A stretch of DNA of 64,000 nucleotides from Coprinellus micaceus (taxonomy: Eukaryota > Basidiomycota > Agaricomycetes > Agaricales > Psathyrellaceae). Under the pieces are notes generated by a model. That model did not search any database, had not been told where the DNA came from, and saw nothing but the letters and a program-made list of their open reading frames with translations. The position numbers and the translations under genes are program-made. Where the stretch lies: positions 682,001 through 746,000 of the forward strand of contig OX596346.1 in the NCBI GenBank assembly GCA_951394405.1. Reading direction: 5' to 3'. Below are positions 1 to 13,718 of the stretch, piece by piece (the first letter of the stretch is position 1; each line of letters begins with the position of its first letter).

Positions 1-201
1 GTCCTTCGGATCGGAGGGGATATCGCCTTCATCGGCGCCGTACTCCCTTCCTTTGGAGGAGGTCACGGCTCCACTGGAGTACAAGGCGCGGTCATCTTCT
101 CCCCATCTTCTCCCCCTCACTTGACCCACCGGGAGCAACTTACCAACTTCGTCAACGACTCAGACAACTTCCCCGGTCAGCCATCGGTACGCTTCGAGTG
201 A
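1..201 (+). other. Possible 3' end of a coding region cut by the window edge
   Basis: Frame 1 is open from the first base to a TGA at 199-201 (about 66 residues, ending in PSVRFE). Frame 2 also reads as a Ser/Pro-rich stretch but is broken by a TGA at 122-124. Without the upstream sequence it is not possible to say which frame, if either, is translated. No family recognised. Confidence 0.2.
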
Positions 202-1053
202 CCGTGACTCCGGCATTCAAACTCCATCTCTAGAACCATTGAGCTGGGCTGAGGTATGATCGAAGCCTCCGATTCTTTTTTGCGACATGGTCCTTTCCCG
301 TTAGCACCAGGTTTGATACGCATTGGTAGCCCCTGCCAGAGGGTTTTTCTTCATTGCCGATCATAGTACCTCTGTACCATGTCAGTTAGGTACCCGGTTT
401 TTTGTTGATAGTCACTAAGTATTGCCGTTTCCCACTGTACTTATATGTAGAGCATGTACAAGCAATTGAGGGGGAGAAGGTTGAGAAGACTGTCGCGCGT
501 GACGGACTGAGCGCTTGTTTCCCTCTGCTAGACCTCGGACGAGCGCTTCGGACGTCCTCGCAGTATCGCGGGTCCTAGGGCATAAGCCACGGCTTACCAT
601 CAGCCGCGAACAGCGCTATCGCAGGTACACCAGACGGGATATATGGTCTCATGGCCTGTTGGCAAGGTGACGTTCTGGTATCCCTTCCATGCAGCCTAAT
701 TCTGACAGCCTCGAGCGCACAAAGATCCTCGATGCCAATTCCGGCCGCACTGAGGCCTTTCGAGGGGTGTCATATCCCTTCTCCCTTCAAACTCCACTTC
801 ATTTCCGATACCGGCTGAGTTTAATCCACGGTCCTCAGGGAGTTTGGAGGGGGTTTTCGTGGAACCCTCTAACCCATGTAGGTCCACGGGGAAAGTCCCG
901 CGCTGCCAGTGGGAAGTCGAAGCGGAGGGGCGCCGCACAACCGCTTTAGAGAACCTTCGATGCCTCTCCCGCTAGCATTTGTCAGGATGGTGATTCGACA
1001 GGACGGGATCGTCGAGTTCATATATAAGTGATATAGGCTTTCAAGGTTCGCAC
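202..1053. other. Non-coding stretch with TATA-like promoter of the next gene
   Basis: No convincing exon chain was found. Short open frames at 415-600 and 689-949 have no recognisable composition. A TATA-like run (catatataag) lies at about 1019-1028, some 30 bases before the ATG at 1054, and is the probable core promoter of the Ser-rich gene that follows. Confidence 0.4.
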
Positions 1054-1887
1054 ATGGCTCTCCCTAGCGCCCCACTTCCTGTCGCCCCCATGTCACACCC
1101 CTACAGTGGTCCCGCTTGCATGGAATGTGTCAACGAGGTATGTCTCGCAATGTATTTTCTCGACCCATTTGTGATCGACGTCCGGGTTTTACCAGACGCT
1201 TCCTCCTACTCAAAGGCTCACAACAAAATCCATTTGCAATTTTTCCTTACCCAGTGGATTCTCCTCTCCATCAAGCTATTCCCCACGAAGTCCACCTTCG
1301 ACGTCCACCTCTCTCATCTCGTCGAGCCTTGGGGAGCCTGTACTATCACCGGTAAGCGCCCTGGATCAGCTCACCGGTTTAAACCTAACCTGCTCTCAGA
1401 TAGTGGAGGAATCGTCTTTTTTCCTCGACCACGAATACGACTCGGACGCCCGGCGATCGACAAGATGGTCCGCGCGCTCAGGCTCTCGACGCCTAAAAAA
1501 GCGAGCTCCGCGGCCACCACCACCTTCGGTCCGCTCAGCTCGCTCACGCTCCAGCGAAGATCCTCAATCTCATATATCGCCCATCTCGGAAAGATCTGCG
1601 CGCTCAGAAGTATCAGAGATTAGCTTCAGCGCGAACACCTACCGTTCAGGGTGGACGACCAGCTTATGCTCCGACGATACCTTCGACTACCTCAATGATC
1701 CATATCTTCCCTACTGGAGGCTGGCGATACGGGTGAGTGCCGCTTTGGAATCGATATGGAGGAAGAAATTTTTGACCACCTTCGATAGCGGCATCTTAGG
1801 CGCTTCCGTGCCTTCTTTTCCGGGTCTTCTGGGAAGCGTTGCGCCCCTTCTCGGTCTTCTGGACTCTCAGTTCGACGGTTTGCGTAG
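1054..1887 (+). CDS. Small Ser/Pro/Arg-rich protein, unknown function, 4 exons
   Basis: Four exons (1054-1137, 1196-1351, 1400-1732, 1789-1887) join in frame to a predicted 223-residue protein, and every intron has GT..AG ends. Residues about 35-80 are Ser/Pro-rich. A middle segment alternates Arg and Ser with SARSRSSED-like runs. A short aromatic patch (FDYLNDPYLPYW) follows and the tail is basic (RRHLRRFRAFF). This suggests a disordered, phosphorylatable protein, but no family was recognised. The correct joining of three introns without a frame break is the main evidence that it is a gene. A TATA-like box sits just upstream of the start. Confidence 0.5.
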
Positions 1888-2122
1888 TTTCTCTTGCATT
1901 CGTTCTTCCCTAGCACATATCGTATCCTCCACGTCTAAAGCATTAAGTTAGTGTATTTTTGTGCATCTTATCTCGTACGAGCTGTGTAGACGCCCAATTA
2001 TTGCCTGTGGGCGCTTGCCGCATCTTTCCGTCAACCGGAGTTTGAACCCCGTTGATCGTCCGCTCGACACGAAAATCACTCGTTCATACATAGCTTGTTC
2101 TCAACCACCACCACCCCGAAAC

Positions 2123-4070
2123 ATGGCCTCCCAGCGAAGGACGAAGTCCAAAGTCAAGAAGGAGTCAATGGGGGATGACGCCCAGGTGCATGCTCCTGCA
2201 GGTGAGAGCGAAATCTCACTCAGCGGGGTGTCCCGCTAGTGAAGAAATGTGCTGAATCAGTGCATGACGACGCGTATTCTAGCGCATAGGGTCCTCTTTA
2301 ACCAGGAGTTGTTCAGCACTATCTTGGAACTTCTGAGAGAGCTTGAAGATGAGGGAGAGATACCGAAACTCCACCCTCTGCTTTTCGTCAACAAGAGCTT
2401 CTTCCAGACGACTGCCGATTTGTTGTGGAAGGACATGGAGTCGTTTCAGCCCTTCATCCAGTCGTTCTTGCCGCTTGTAGGACAGATGCCTTCCCCTGAG
2501 GTCAGTTTTCCCCGCATATATGCGGGTGACCACGCCCTGGTTGATAACGAACGGCACGCTGATACTGGACTAGGTCTTGGACTCGCTGGTTGACGGCAGT
2601 CTGTGGGAACGCTTCCTCTTCTACTCATCCCGAACGGCGACGCTCACTATCTCGTCGGAGACTGCGTCACACGGATATTGGATCTCTTTTCTCCTCAGCC
2701 AACACTCGCGTCCCAGGATCCTGTTCCCGAAATTGCGAACCCTCAACCTGTGCGCAGCGGACATCGCTGCCATTACTATCCTCTCCGCAGCAGCTCCCCG
2801 CCTAAGCGCGTGCAACATCTACAAGTCGGACAGCACCAACTTTGCCAAGGCCGCGATTGCAGCCCTGACGCTTAATTGCGAACAACTTTCGTCCTTCACC
2901 ACGGGCGTAAATCTCTCTGAGGGTACGATGAGACACCTCGCACGCATGCGAGGTCTGGAAAACGTCACCCTGAGGGGGAAGAGGCTACAAGCGCAATGGG
3001 CGGAGCTTTCTAGCATCGGGTGCATCACAGGGCTGAGAACTCTAGCGCTGGAATACGCCTACGATGACCATGCGACTGGGAGCTTGTCAACCGACTACTC
3101 TCCTTCCATCGATGACGTCCTTGGTGCGGAGAGTCAAGTCCCTCATCTCGAAAAACTCCTAGTCTCCGGCGACAGCATCACACAACACAAGATAGCTCGA
3201 GGCATAGCTTTGCCGCAAGGCCTCCGACAACTCGACCTCATTGTCCAAACGCCGGATACCGCGAGGATTCTCCTCTTACCAAATGTCTTCCGCCTCTACC
3301 TCGAGCGGAATCGCAAGCTCAACAGGTTCAGGGTGAAGCTCGAAAGTGATCCTTACGGCCATTATTACGCCACCCACGAGCACATTGACAACTTCAGGGG
3401 GAACCCGCTCTACCAAGACAGCGCTGTGTTTCTGCCCGCGCTCTCACAGGCCAAGTCTCTGACAGAAATCAAGATCGACGGTGTTAGGTTTCTTGACAAA
3501 GATATTCTCCTCAAGATTTCGGAGCTCCTTCCCTCATTCCCCAGCCTCGAGCGTTTAACTCTCCGCGTGAAAGACTTCTCCTATCGCGCCCGCCCCGCCA
3601 ATGTTCCGGCCCTCAGCATCTTTGAAACCCTATCGGCCTCATGTCCTCACCTCAAGTGGTTCGACGTCCCGCTAACATGGACCGAAACCCCTGCCCTCCC
3701 ACAACGTCCCTCGTCGCACCGTCTCCCCCGCATGTTCATCGCAGGAGGAAGGACTATCCAGTCGGTGACGTTTCAGGAGAAAATCGCCATCGCTAGGTAC
3801 CTCACGGCACTATTTCCCGACCTCCAGGCGCTGTTGTGCAGCACCGAGAAACCGCTGGGAAGTGCGGACAAGGTGTGGGCCTCCCGATATTTCGATCCCC
3901 CGGTGAATTCATTGTGGTCCGCGATGGAGCGGCCTTCGAAGGAATACGAATGGGAAGGGCGGGAAAAGACTTTCTGGAGTGAGATTGAGGGTCTCGTCCT
4001 CTCTTACCAAGAGACTCGGCGACAAGCGATAGCCGAAGTATCGAGAGCGCTTCCCTACCACAACGCATAG
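2123..4070 (+). CDS. FB1: F-box-like/LRR-like protein (divergent family member)
   Basis: Three exons (2123-2185, 2261-2500, 2574-4070), all with phase-0 junctions, give about 599 residues. Exon 1 encodes a short basic leader (SQRRTKSKVKKES). Exon 2 holds the F-box-like helices (NQELFSTILELL, then HPLLFVNKSFFQTTADLLWKDM). The long third exon is a series of Leu-rich repeats in the style of basidiomycete F-box proteins. The SFF..ADLLW pattern and the intron after the F-box region match FB3-FB8 at 44-61 kb, so this is a distant paralog about 40 kb from the cluster. F-box proteins usually present substrates to the Skp1-Cul1 ubiquitin ligase; that role is inferred. A weaker start choice would be an ATG inside exon 2. 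Confidence 0.75.
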
Positions 4071-4080
4071 CGGCCTCTCG

Positions 4081-4603
4081 CATGTGGTGATGCCTGATTA
4101 TAAGAGAGGAGAGGCAGGGCCGTCGGTCTCTCCTCCAGGGACGGCATCCCTATGTGACGCCGCATCGTCTGGGACACGGTGCGCCCTCCGATGCGGGCTC
4201 GTGAGCGACGTTGTGGAATCGAGCCTCACCCTATCTTCCTTCCTGCCTTCCCATCGCCATCGCCAGTGTCAGACTTTCCTTGCCATTGCGACCTTTCACA
4301 TGTAGTGGTGCTCGATTAGGAGTGGGAAGAGTCAGGGCCGTCGGACTCTTCTCTTGGGACAGCACCCCTACATCGTGGAGCCTTGCATGGATTGGCACTC
4401 GTCACACTTTTCGATGCTAGTGGCCAAGGAAGCCGTGAAGGAGATCCGCCCCCCCCCCCCCCCCCCCACCTCTTCCCACCTTTCCGCCACCATCCTCGGC
4501 GCCAGACTTCCCTCCGCGATGGGACCCCTCACATGAGGTGATGCCTGATTAAGGGTAAGGAGAGACAGGGCTGCCGGTCTCTTCACCCAGGGACGGCATC
4601 CCT
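4081..4603 (+). repeat. Three tandem ~220-bp units, each with a conserved double-stem hairpin
   Basis: Core copies lie at 4081-4151, 4299-4371 and 4531-4603, spaced 218 and 232 bp. Each core has an outer stem (gatgcc/ggcatc in copies 1 and 3, ggtgct/agcacc in copy 2) and an inner stem (gaggagag/ctctcctc; gaagagtc/gactcttc; agagac/gtctct) around a conserved loop close to agggccgtcg. Similarity also extends upstream of copies 2 and 3 (cgccag...acttcc...ctcacatg) and downstream. Copy 1 begins about 10 bases after the FB1 stop codon, so it probably lies in the FB1 3' UTR. No tRNA or 5S features (A/B boxes, T-loop) were seen. Confidence 0.7.
4449..4468. repeat. Poly-C tract between hairpin copies 2 and 3
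   Basis: An uninterrupted run of about 18-19 cytosines. Such homopolymers are length-unstable and prone to sequencing error. It lies in the spacer between the second and third hairpin units. Confidence 0.8.
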
Positions 4604-5136
4604 ACATCGTGAAGTCCCGTCGGCGGGTTGGGGCACTTTCGGATGAGTGGTTGGGAATGTTGTGAAGTAGATCCACTCAGGGGACTGACTTCGGGTTACT
4701 GGGCGGTGGTGGGACAAAGAACGCCGTCACGGGGTGCCGCTTTGGCCTACCAATTCATGGCATCTAAAAGATTCTTTCGAGGACGCGGGTGACCACCCAC
4801 CGTGATCTACCCCAATTCACTCACCTTCAACAGGTTGAACAGACATAGGATTGTCTGATGATGGATACATGTACACATTGATATTATCTAACCAATCCTT
4901 CTCTCTATCTTTTACAGCTTCAGTGATATACTAATCAATACCGGGAACGAGGAGGACGGGAGTACAGGTGTCAGGATGAAGGCAGGCCTGCTGGGACCAA
5001 TTAGGAGCATCGGAGGCGGGGAAAGCAAGCAATAGGAATAAACAACGAAAGCAAGGAGGGGTAAGCAAGTAGAAAGGTGGCAAGCAAAGTGGCTGTGGAC
5101 CTGCATGGTTTGGAGTGGGTTCCAATGAAGCCATGG
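4604..5136. other. Intergenic; probable 3' UTR of the ERT1-like gene
   Basis: No supported gene. The stretch just below 5137 is pyrimidine-rich on the minus strand with short open frames (4912-5143) and most likely forms the 3' untranslated region of the ERT1-like gene. The remainder (4640-4900) shows no recognisable feature. Confidence 0.4.
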
Positions 5137-6884
5137 CTAACAAGCAATGAAGTTACCAACAATCATGCTGGGAATGCCCCACTTATCTCGCCGGATGGTG
5201 AAGGAGAAGCAGCAGTTGATGAAGCCCTCCTCTGTCGGACCTTCAAGCTCTACTGGTTCCTCCTTCACGGACGGGCTCGTATTGCCTTTATTTTGCATGT
5301 TGGCAGCAGAGCTGTTAATTACGGGCTTATACCGCAGCACGCAAGAGGTCAGTACGGCTTTTTGCATGGAGTCGAACGCGACGTGACCGTATTTCTGTCG
5401 AGGGATCAGCCTTCAGGGGAAAAAAGTGACGAGGGCTGGTTGGATTACACACCTCCCAGTAATTCACGGCCGACTCCTCCGCCATAAGCTCGTATATGCA
5501 TACTCGGCCCTATAAGGTCGTTAGCAGGCCATATGTGGATCGGGAGAAGGATAAAGCTCACATCGCGCATCATCGAGCCATCCAAACCGACGAGTTCGCA
5601 GAACTCTCGATTGCCCTTGTAAATCTCGCCTGTGCGTCGCCATAAACAGGCTGGGACGCCCATAGCGGAGAAGACACGGTCGTAATCGAGCAGCATGCGC
5701 TCAAACGCCTCTTCGATGAACACAAGGTCCTGCGGGGACGTCAGTGGCAAAAACTAGAAGCGCTGCGTGATAGAACACACCAAATCACGTAGCGACTGTG
5801 CCACCGCCCTGAATTTGGGCCGGAGCACCGATAATGGCTGCAGAATCTGCTGCTTTGACTCTTGCGAAACACTGTTAAGAGTATTAGAAGGTACTCGGCG
5901 GGGATGGTCGCACTTGAGCTCACTTTCGGTCCATCCACCGTGACAGCCTGGCGTAGCCGTTGACGTAGTTGTATGGCTTCAACAGCCCCGCCTCATACTT
6001 GCTCCTGATGACCCGGTTCAGGCGCTCGTTGCGCGATCCGGATTCCTGGTCGGCAGCCGTCAGCAAAAACTTTTCCGTCTTCGTCGCTGCTGGCAGGATC
6101 GCTGGTGTGACCTCGGGGCTGGGCTTGTTGTCGGGGTCCGCCATGCCTCCTAGCGCCGTTGTGCTGCCTTCCTGCTGTGTCGGTTGTGTTACGACCGGGG
6201 TGGGCATCGGGGTGGGGTTCAGAGCGAGGCTCGAGGGGAATGTCGCCGACGACATCAGTGCAGGGACCACCGTCGTTGGAGGGGTAAAGAACGAGCCATC
6301 GTCCAGGGTATCCAAAAAGTCGCTGCAAGGAAAATCAGCAAGCCTGAACCTCGAATGGACATTGCACCTACGTCAGTACCGAAAACTCGTTTCCAAAGGT
6401 CTCTGGCTGGTACAGGAACGACGGCTGGGCAGCCACGGCGGTCGCCAGCTGGGGCCAGGTCGACGCTTCGATCGACGCTGCGGGGGTGGGGTAGACTGTC
6501 AACGGGGCATAGGGCCCTGCTGAGAGTTGTTGTGTGGGTTGCGGAGCCACTGCTTGGGAGACGGCTGGCTGCGTCACGGGCTTCTCAGAAGGCTTTGGAC
6601 GCCGTTCGTCGTGGCATAGATGGCCAATCTCTCGCTTGATGCTGCAAGCGAAATGCTCAATCGAATCCTCTCCACCGAGCAATGTATGACTCTGCTCACC
6701 ATCGTTGACACGGCCGTCCCTCGTCACAGGTCATATGGCTTCGTCTGCAGTAAAGACAGGCATGGTTGACCTTTCGCCGCTTCGTCGTCTTCTTCTTCTT
6801 GCCAGCGTCGTCGTCGGGGGGCGTCGAGGAAGAACTTGGGTTTTCGCTCGTCGCCGCTTCCGCGTAGGATGTGAGTGTCGACAT
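5137..6884 (-). CDS. ERT1: ERT1/AcuK-type Zn2Cys6 + PAS transcription factor
   Basis: Seven exons (6700-6884, 6372-6641, 5924-6322, 5781-5871, 5562-5729, 5453-5509, 5137-5394) join without a frame break to 475 residues. Residues about 39-70 form a Zn2Cys6 binuclear cluster (ACLYCRRSHMTC...RPCQRC...LC), which is completed only after intron 1 is removed. A Pro/Thr-rich middle follows, then the family signature YEAGLLKPYNYVNGYARL, a PAS-like region (RMLLDYDRVFSAMGVPACLW, then YELMAEESAVNYWE) and the C-terminal block CCFSFTIRRDKWGIPSMIVG. Fungal ERT1/RDS2/AcuK proteins activate gluconeogenic and acetate-utilisation genes in the nucleus. Acetyl-CoA synthetase, a member of the same physiology, lies in this window at 37.7 kb, but that proximity may be chance. 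Confidence 0.93.
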
Positions 6885-7361
6885 CTCCGCTACACGGGCT
6901 GCTCCAGGGCGGAAACGAGTGTGGCCACGATGTTATGAGGGTTGTCGTCGTTGCGCACGACGACGAGCAGGGTCAAGAGCCATCCGTCCCGCTCGGCATT
7001 GACACTGTCAAGAAATTGGATTATGTAATTTATTACCGTGATTTAATTGGTCAGGCGCTGGGCGCTTGAATGCCATCCAGCGCTTCAGGTAGAAAAATGA
7101 GTAGCTTGCAGATGTCCGAGGCCCTGAGGGCATCTATGCGATTGAAGTGCTAGTGTACAAATTTTACAAGCCAGAAATGCGCAGTCATGCTGCGGTAGAG
7201 AGAATATTTACGTATCGAGTGGAACGGGAAGCAGGACAAGTCCTCCGCGTCTATTCTGTATGTCGTGTAGGTTAGAATGCAATAAAGAAATGTCGAAGGA
7301 AGAGTGGTATACATGAGAACAGAAGCACGCATCAAAGGGAAGAGAAAGATAGTCCGGGAAT
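6885..7361. other. Promoter region of ERT1-like gene and 3' flank of beta-glucosidase
   Basis: No coding exon recognised. It lies between the start of the ERT1-like gene (6884, minus) and the stop of the beta-glucosidase (7362, minus), so it holds the ERT1 promoter and the GH1 3' UTR. Several short open frames occur here but none shows conserved composition. Confidence 0.4.
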
Positions 7362-10113
<2,752 letters not shown>

Positions 10114-10761
10114 GGTGCCTTACGCGTTCGACGCTGAGGAGTTTTGTGGTGGAGAGGCGAGGCGAATGAGTCGGACATCTCAACCTGTAGGCCGCCACTC
10201 TTAAGCAAAACGCCAATCCGCCGTATCAGTGAATTGTGGGGAATTCGTGCTCTCGACTCTCCGAGAATATTCCGCCCTCTCCTCGGTGGGTCAACGCGAT
10301 GTCGTCGCGGACCCCGCGTTCTTGGCCAGACGAGGATTCGATTGGCAAGAACAGTTACCCGCTGATTGACCACGAAGAGATCGCCAGGAAAAGGAAGGGA
10401 GATTCGTTGTGAACTAGGAGCCTGAAAATAGTCTCCCAAGGTTACTCCGTTGCGGAGAGAAGGAGAGAGAACAGTAGCCGGCAGTCCGAGAGCTGACACC
10501 AAAACCCGGGCCCAAAGCGGGCGAGGCTGGGCGGTGAAATGTCGGAAGGACACACGTGATGTCAGGCCCATCTTATGGTGGCAGGACCACTGTTCCGGTC
10601 GCTGGTCGTTTGGTGGTTAACTCCATACGACGGTTCTTGGTCTCTGCTTGGTGCATCATCGAAGAACGTCATTACCAAAGCGTCGAAAGAGGAGAGATTG
10701 CACACACCACGCTCCTTGCCCCAACTTGTCCCTTCCCATATCACTCAGAGCCTCGCCATCC
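10114..10761. promoter_or_regulatory. Divergent promoter between beta-glucosidase and oxidoreductase genes
   Basis: A 648-bp region separates the two ATGs, which point away from each other. No exon is supported. It must contain both promoters, so shared regulation of the two sugar-related genes is possible. No specific operator was identified. Confidence 0.5.
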
Positions 10762-12138
10762 ATGTCTTCAACCCCTGGAATCGCAATCCTTGGTGCCGGA
10801 ATCTTTGCAAAGGAAGGTGCGTTGCCCTTATCGGCGATTATTCAGTCGCCAGTCGTGTCCCCATCGGGCTTTGAGCGCTGACTCCAATTCAAGCTCATCT
10901 GCCTGGCCTGGTATCGCTTGGCGATAACGGGCTGCCTCTGAAGGCCGTGTACTCGCGATCAGAGAAGAGTGCTCGAGCTTTCGCTGAGTCGGCAAAAGAA
11001 ACTCTGCGGTTGTCGCAACCTCCGTCTGTCTATTACGACGCCAACCCATCAGGCGACCTCGATGCCCTCCTGGAGAGGGACGATATCGCAGCGGTTGTCA
11101 TCGCGTTGCCTATCACTACCCAGCCAGCCATCATCCTGAAGGCTCTGGGCAAAGGAAAGCATGTTTTGAGCGAGAAACCAGTCGCCCCTGACGTCGAACA
11201 AGGATTGGATTTAATTCGCCAGTATGAGGCGCAGTACAAGCCGAAGGGTCTCGTTTGGCGAGTGGCTGAGAACTTCGAAGCGGAGCCAGGGTTTCAAGCG
11301 GCTGGAAAGGCGATACGTGATGGGAAGATAGGAGATGTCCAGTTCTTCAGGGCTGTTGTCGCGAACTATGTCAGCGAGGAGACCAAATGGTACAAGACGC
11401 CATGGAGGACCGTACCTGACGTGAGTCCCTCCGTTTCTGAATGTCGACGGGGAAAACCTAAGTTAACGTTATTGCGCCAAATTCCAGTACCAAGGCGGTT
11501 TTGTGGTAAGTCCAGCCCATATGTCGCCTCGTGTTTCCTAAATGGGGGTTAATATTTCCTTAATTGCAGCTAGATGGCGGTGTGGTGAGTTCCAGTCCTC
11601 GGGGCAATGTTAATTATACTGACGCGATGTTGGAAAGCACACGATTGCCGCACTTCGGACTATCCTTCCCCATCCCTTGACGCATTTATCTTCCTTTGCG
11701 TCCTTGAACAAGGAGTACTTGAAGCCACACGACACGATCAACGCCATCGTGAAATCGGACGGTCATTATCACGGCAGCGTGGACATGACTTGGGGCTTCC
11801 CTACCGAGAAGAAACCGACCACGGATGCCTTCGTCGTGAGCGGGTCCAAAGGCTGGTTGACCATCAACAATTCATGGGCACCTCCCCTCGTCAAGATCGT
11901 CATCACATCAAACAAGGGATCCGCAGAAGGGAAGGACCAGGTCATCGAAGAAGTTATTGAGGAGGCGGGTAGAGGAGTTGAGGTAGAATTGCGGAGCTTC
12001 TTCGATGCCGTCTCTGGGAAAGACGATGGCCTTGGCTTGGGGAACCCAAGGGAGGCATTGGTCGATGTTGCGTTTATCCAGGCTGCGCTCACGAGTGATG
12101 GAAGCTTGGTGGATTTGGGTAAACTCGTAGCTGCCTAG
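10762..12138 (+). CDS. Gfo/Idh/MocA-family NAD(P)-dependent oxidoreductase with two micro-exons
   Basis: Five exons (10762-10816, 10894-11420, 11488-11505, 11570-11584, 11638-12138) give 371 residues. The N-terminus GIAILGAGIFAKE is a Rossmann dinucleotide-binding loop; the motif EKPVAPD lies near residue 125 and resembles the EKP motif of the family, whose Lys is catalytic. The C-terminal half is the typical beta-sheet dimerisation/substrate domain. Exons 3 and 4 are only 18 nt (YQGGFV) and 15 nt (LDGGV). They restore the conserved Gly-rich strand leading into HTIAAL, and reading without them would break the protein. Members act on sugars or related polyols; the substrate cannot be predicted. 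The gene shares its promoter region with the GH1 gene. Confidence 0.9.
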
Positions 12139-12610
12139 TCGATGATAGTCACGAATTGTGCTCGGTGAAACCTCGAATTGAATCAGTCCTGCACAGCATG
12201 CCGTTGGTGTAGCGGAATGAAAGTTTCCACAACAGGAAGGTATGGGGGCCAATGCGATTTTGGTTTTGTTTCCGGTTTGGCAGGCATCGATCTATGCAAG
12301 GGTCTTCGATGTTCTCAGGCGATCGGCTGCGCCAAGAATTGAATGGAGAAGCCGCCTCAGCGTGCAGTTCTCGAGAAGAGAGCATTGGAAAGGATTTGAC
12401 TACGACGAAGAAGACGTTCAACGATGCGAAGATTGTCCGAATTAAACATGGACCTACTCCCAAAATAAGGAATCGTCTTGGGCCGACGGCACTTTAGAGT
12501 TCCTTTCTGTACCTTCTGCCTATTGAATTAGTGGCTGCCAAGGGTACTTATCCTTCACACCGAGCCACAGCTAGACGGACGTGTCGCAAGAGACGTTTGC
12601 AGCATATACA
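12139..12610. other. Intergenic, nothing recognised
   Basis: This is the 3' flank of the oxidoreductase gene. Short overlapping frames on both strands (12149-12497) have no family resemblance and no consistent splice signals. Confidence 0.4.
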
Positions 12611-12973
12611 ATGCTTCTACGTGAGTTTAAGAGTCTCAGAAGGTATAACTCATATACCGGGAACTCTGACTGACCATATACGCTAAGATTCCACCCAGGG
12701 TCAAGGTTCTCCGGCCAGGAATTCGAAGCCTCCCCACGCACTACACACCCTCGCTCAAAACTTCGTTATGCGAACAGCGTAGGAACGTCGGACGTGACAT
12801 TCTCAAAAGGGTTACTCCTAGAGCATATAGCCAGGTATGAAGGGGAGAATCTAGTGGAACGGTTGGGATCTATGCGGTGGTTGTGGTTGCATGTGAAGAA
12901 GCGCCACGAGGACTGTTTGGCGGTGCTCGCAGAATCAAACCCAGCCCCGGCAGCGTGCCGTCTGCCAACTTGA
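12611..12973 (+). CDS. Hypothetical 94-residue protein, two exons
   Basis: ATG at 12611 encodes MLL plus one base, followed by a GTGAGT donor, a GCTAAGA-like branch site and an ACCCAG acceptor. The second exon (12699-12973) then reads in frame through RSRFSGQEFEASP, EHIARYEGENLVERL and HVKKRHEDCLAVLAES to a stop. Codon choice looks like that of neighbouring genes. No family recognised. The tiny first exon is plausible but unproven, and the gene could have further exons upstream. Function unknown. Confidence 0.35.
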
Positions 12974-13718
12974 GGGGGCCCTTCCTACTAGGCCTCAGGA
13001 CCAGCCTCAAAATCTGATAATTCGTGCTGAATGTAAAGCCCGAGTATCATATACAGCACTCTATATGCATTGAAGTTGAAATTGGCAGCTTGAACACCCG
13101 ACCCCTAGCGGGAGGTGATCCGTATCGCTTAAGCGCCCAGAACCACACGGACAGCTCGTGTCCCAGATCCTGCGTTGTTCCGCGATCTACTGAATGAATC
13201 TACGATTTATATGAGCCTCTCTCAGGGGCCATCTCGAACACGATTTCGATACCTCTCGTGAGGTTCTTTGACAAATGTCCACCCATTCTCCGTACCCCGA
13301 GAATGACAGGGGCCGCCACGTTGGACGAGGAGCTCGGGGAAATGTAGGCGTATTGGCGGCAAATAAACCGTTGGCCCATGATTTCGTGTAGCGAGGTGTA
13401 CATACCGGGGTCGCCCTGGTCCCCGGTGGGCGCATATTTGAACTTGAACTAGCTCCGTGCGAGTCCTGGAAGGGCCAGGGTCCCTTGAGTTTACGAGAAC
13501 CTCGAGACCTTGTCAGGGAAGCCGCGTGTGGGTGTACTCACTTATACCTAAACTTATGGGTCTGCCAACGTTTGCGCAGCAAAAGCATACCCAAAATTCG
13601 GTCGTGTATGTAATTCACATTGACCACACGGCCTGGCTCCGTGCCTCGCTGTATCGCATCAACTCTCAGGAACGGCGGACTCGGGCGGTGTCACGCAGAA
13701 ATACCCCCACTAGTCTTG
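12974..13718. other. Intergenic with one possible small minus-strand ORF (13200-13403)
   Basis: On the minus strand 13403 to 13200 encodes 67 residues (MYTSLHEIMGQRF...) with normal codon usage. It could be a small gene or a terminal exon, but no splice partner or family was found. The rest of the stretch shows nothing recognisable. Confidence 0.3.

Noticed and set aside
4081..4603. Hairpin repeats as tRNA or 5S rRNA genes
   Set aside because: No T-loop/B-box (ggttcgantcc) or 5S internal control region is visible, and stem lengths do not fit a cloverleaf.
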